This document shows, piece after piece, positions 62,486 to 64,000 of a stretch of DNA of 64,000 nt. Made by a program: the position numbers and the translations under genes. This stretch comes from an uncultured Sphingomonadaceae bacterium (GTDB lineage: Bacteria; Pseudomonadota; Alphaproteobacteria; Sphingomonadales; Sphingomonadaceae), in the NCBI GenBank assembly GCA_947496865.1, contig CANMEE010000002.1, forward strand, positions 186,001 through 250,000, given 5' to 3'. Every line of letters starts with the position of its first letter. The stretch's first letter is position 1. The notes beneath the pieces were generated by a model. That model did not search any database. It saw only the letters and a program-made list of their open reading frames with translations, and had not been told where the DNA came from.

Positions 62486-64000
62486 ATGTTTGATGTAAAA
62501 AAAGTTGAAATGGAATGGGGCGGACAAACCCTCACCCTCGAAACGGGCCGTATTGCTCGTCAGGCTGATGGCGCGGTACTCGCGACCCTCGGCGAAACGG
62601 TTGTACTGTGCGCAGTGACCGCCGCTAAATCGGTACGTGACGGACAGGATTTCTTCCCGCTGACCGTACACTATCAAGAAAAATTCTCAGCCGCTGGACG
62701 TATTCCAGGCGGTTTCTTTAAGCGCGAAGGCCGTGCGACGGAAAAAGAAACGCTGACATCGCGTTTGATTGACCGTCCTTGCCGTCCGCTGTTTCCAGAA
62801 GGTTTCTACAACGAAATCAACGTAATCTGTCAGGTGATGAGCTATGATGGCGTCAACGAGCCTGATATTTTGGCGATGGTGGCCGCTTCTGCTGCGCTGA
62901 CCATTTCTGGCGTTCCATTCATGGGGCCCATTGGTGCGGCGCGTGTCGGTTACAAAGAAGGCGAATATCAGCTGAACCCGTCGATGGAAGAAGTCGCGAC
63001 AGGCGAACTCGACCTGGTTGTAGCGGCGACACCTGGCGCAGTGATGATGGTGGAATCGGAAGCCAAAGAGCTTTCCGAAGAAGTCATGCTTGGCGCTGTC
63101 CAGTTCGCTCATGAAGCGTCCAAAGACGTTGCGAACCTGATCATCGATCTGGCGGAACAGGCTGCAAAAGAGCCTTGGCAGCTGGATGCGGGCGACGATA
63201 ACAGCGGCATCAAAGAAGACCTGCGCAAGCTGGTCGGCAAAGATATTGCGGCTGCTTACAAGAAAACCGACAAATCAGAGCGTAGTGACGCGCTGAATGC
63301 GGTTCGCGACAAAGCCAAAGAGAAATATGCCGACGAAGACGGTCAAACCCAGATGACTGCCGGTAAGATGGTCAAGAAACTGGAAGCGGAAATCGTTCGT
63401 GGCGCGATCATCAAAGACGGTACCCGTATTGATGGCCGTAAGCTCGATCAGGTTCGTCCGATCGAAGCCATGGTTGGATTGTTGCCACGGACCCACGGTT
63501 CATCTTTGTTCACCCGTGGTGAAACACAGGCAATCGTGACCACCACATTGGGCACCAAAGATGCTGAGCAGATGATCGATGGTTTGGATGGCCTCAGCTA
63601 TACCAACTTCATGCTGCACTATAACTTCCCGCCTTATTCGGTTGGCGAAGTGGGCCGCTTTGGTTTCACCAGCCGTCGCGAAACCGGCCATGGTAAGCTC
63701 GCTTTCCGCGCGCTGCGTCCAGTATTGCCGACAGTGGATGAATTCCCTTACACGATCCGTGTCTTGTCTGACATTACCGAGTCCAACGGTTCGTCCTCCA
63801 TGGCGACTGTTTGTGGCGGTTCATTGGCGATGATGGATGCTGGTGTGCCTCTGGCGCGTCCGGTTTCCGGTATTGCGATGGGCTTGATCCTCGAAGGCGA
63901 AGAATTTGCGGTTCTTTCCGACATTCTCGGCGACGAAGATCATCTCGGCGACATGGATTTCAAGGTTGCGGGTTCCGAAAAAGGTATCACCTCCTTGCAG
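62486..64000 (+). CDS. pnp: Polyribonucleotide nucleotidyltransferase (PNPase), N-terminal part (cut by right edge)
   Basis: The frame opens at ATG 62486 (AAGGAAAA upstream) and is open through the right edge, 505 residues so far of a family about 700-780 long. First RNase PH-like domain ([51 protein letters not shown]), helical linker, and second RNase PH domain ([56 protein letters not shown]). It degrades RNA 3' to 5' with phosphate. The KH and S1 domains lie beyond the window. Confidence 0.97.
   Translation, partial: MFDVKKVEMEWGGQTLTLETGRIARQADGAVLATLGETVVLCAVTAAKSVRDGQDFFPLTVHYQEKFSAAGRIPGGFFKREGRATEKETLTSRLIDRPCRPLFPEGFYNEINVICQVMSYDGVNEPDILAMVAASAALTISGVPFMGPIGAARVGYKEGEYQLNPSMEEVATGELDLVVAATPGAVMMVESEAKELSEEVMLGAVQFAHEASKDVANLIIDLAEQAAKEPWQLDAGDDNSGIKEDLRKLVGKDIAAAYKKTDKSERSDALNAVRDKAKEKYADEDGQTQMTAGKMVKKLEAEIVRGAIIKDGTRIDGRKLDQVRPIEAMVGLLPRTHGSSLFTRGETQAIVTTTLGTKDAEQMIDGLDGLSYTNFMLHYNFPPYSVGEVGRFGFTSRRETGHGKLAFRALRPVLPTVDEFPYTIRVLSDITESNGSSSMATVCGGSLAMMDAGVPLARPVSGIAMGLILEGEEFAVLSDILGDEDHLGDMDFKVAGSEKGITSLQ

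Noticed and set aside
1-64000. tRNA, rRNA, CRISPR, prophage or IS elements
   Set aside because: No cloverleaf-like T-arm sequences, regular spaced repeats, transposase or phage genes were recognised; a tRNA scan would be needed to be certain.

Overview
The window reads as chromosomal DNA of an alphaproteobacterium of the order Sphingomonadales. Three things point there: a crtY-crtI-crtB carotenoid operon with a separate ring-hydroxylase-like gene, an RNase E whose S1 domain is split by a long acidic/basic insert, and the ppx-rlmE, rimP-nusA-ylxR-infB-rbfA-truB-rpsO-pnp arrangement. Base composition looks moderate rather than very GC-rich, which suits marine Sphingorhabdus/Parasphingorhabdus-like genera; the genus is inference only. 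I saw no rRNA, tRNA, IS element, prophage or CRISPR array. Coding density is very high.

Layout. 1-6.2 kb: end of a Ppx/GppA phosphatase gene, rlmE, then leftward genes for a DsbA-like oxidoreductase, a secreted M48 protease with TPRs, and RNase E. 6.2-13.5 kb: a long rne/amidase intergenic region, N-acetylmuramoyl-L-alanine amidase, penicillin-binding protein 1A, an outer-membrane barrel protein and lepA. 13.6-19.4 kb: lipoprotein-type methyltransferase, TVP38-like membrane protein, old-yellow-enzyme-type oxidoreductase, small membrane protein, TldE/PmbA, inositol-monophosphatase family enzyme. 19.4-25.2 kb: crtB, crtI and crtY leftward, with a divergent sterol-desaturase-family hydroxylase gene that overlaps a DUF2141 gene, then a MipA-like barrel. 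25.3-33.3 kb: prfB, periplasmic carbonic anhydrase, a leftward unit of beta-propeller, GMC oxidoreductase, SRPBCC membrane protein and desaturase, and a CsgG-like secreted protein. 33.6-41 kb: NADPH-ferredoxin reductase, epoxide-hydrolase-like enzyme, D-aminoacylase-family amidohydrolase, an outer-membrane/DUF2946 pair possibly linked to copper, dnaN. 41.2-51.6 kb: phosphatase, IalB-like protein, TPR protein, rlmN, RidA, cytochrome b plus molybdopterin oxidoreductase, cyclopropane fatty acid synthase, DUF1801, argG, Ca/Na antiporter. 51.7-53.2 kb: a compact arsR-arsI-aquaglyceroporin operon. 53.4-64 kb: the transcription/translation operon from rimP to pnp (cut by the right edge), with a thioesterase, thymidine kinase and acetyltransferase inserted.

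The most notable observations are as follows. (1) A palindromic repeat family has three copies here, and one of exactly 69 bp lies in frame inside truB, giving the enzyme a 23-residue insert. (2) A minimal organoarsenical-type operon pairs a cysteine-rich ArsR, an ArsI/CadI-type lyase and a channel, and has an inverted repeat over the arsR start. (3) A 95-bp out-of-frame overlap has the DUF2141 signal peptide encoded inside the end of the hydroxylase gene. (4) A gene set of beta-propeller, GMC oxidoreductase, SRPBCC membrane protein and desaturase suggests a lipid or long-chain alcohol modification pathway; its first gene's ribosome site sits directly behind an intrinsic terminator. Several strong hairpins are placed between transcription units.
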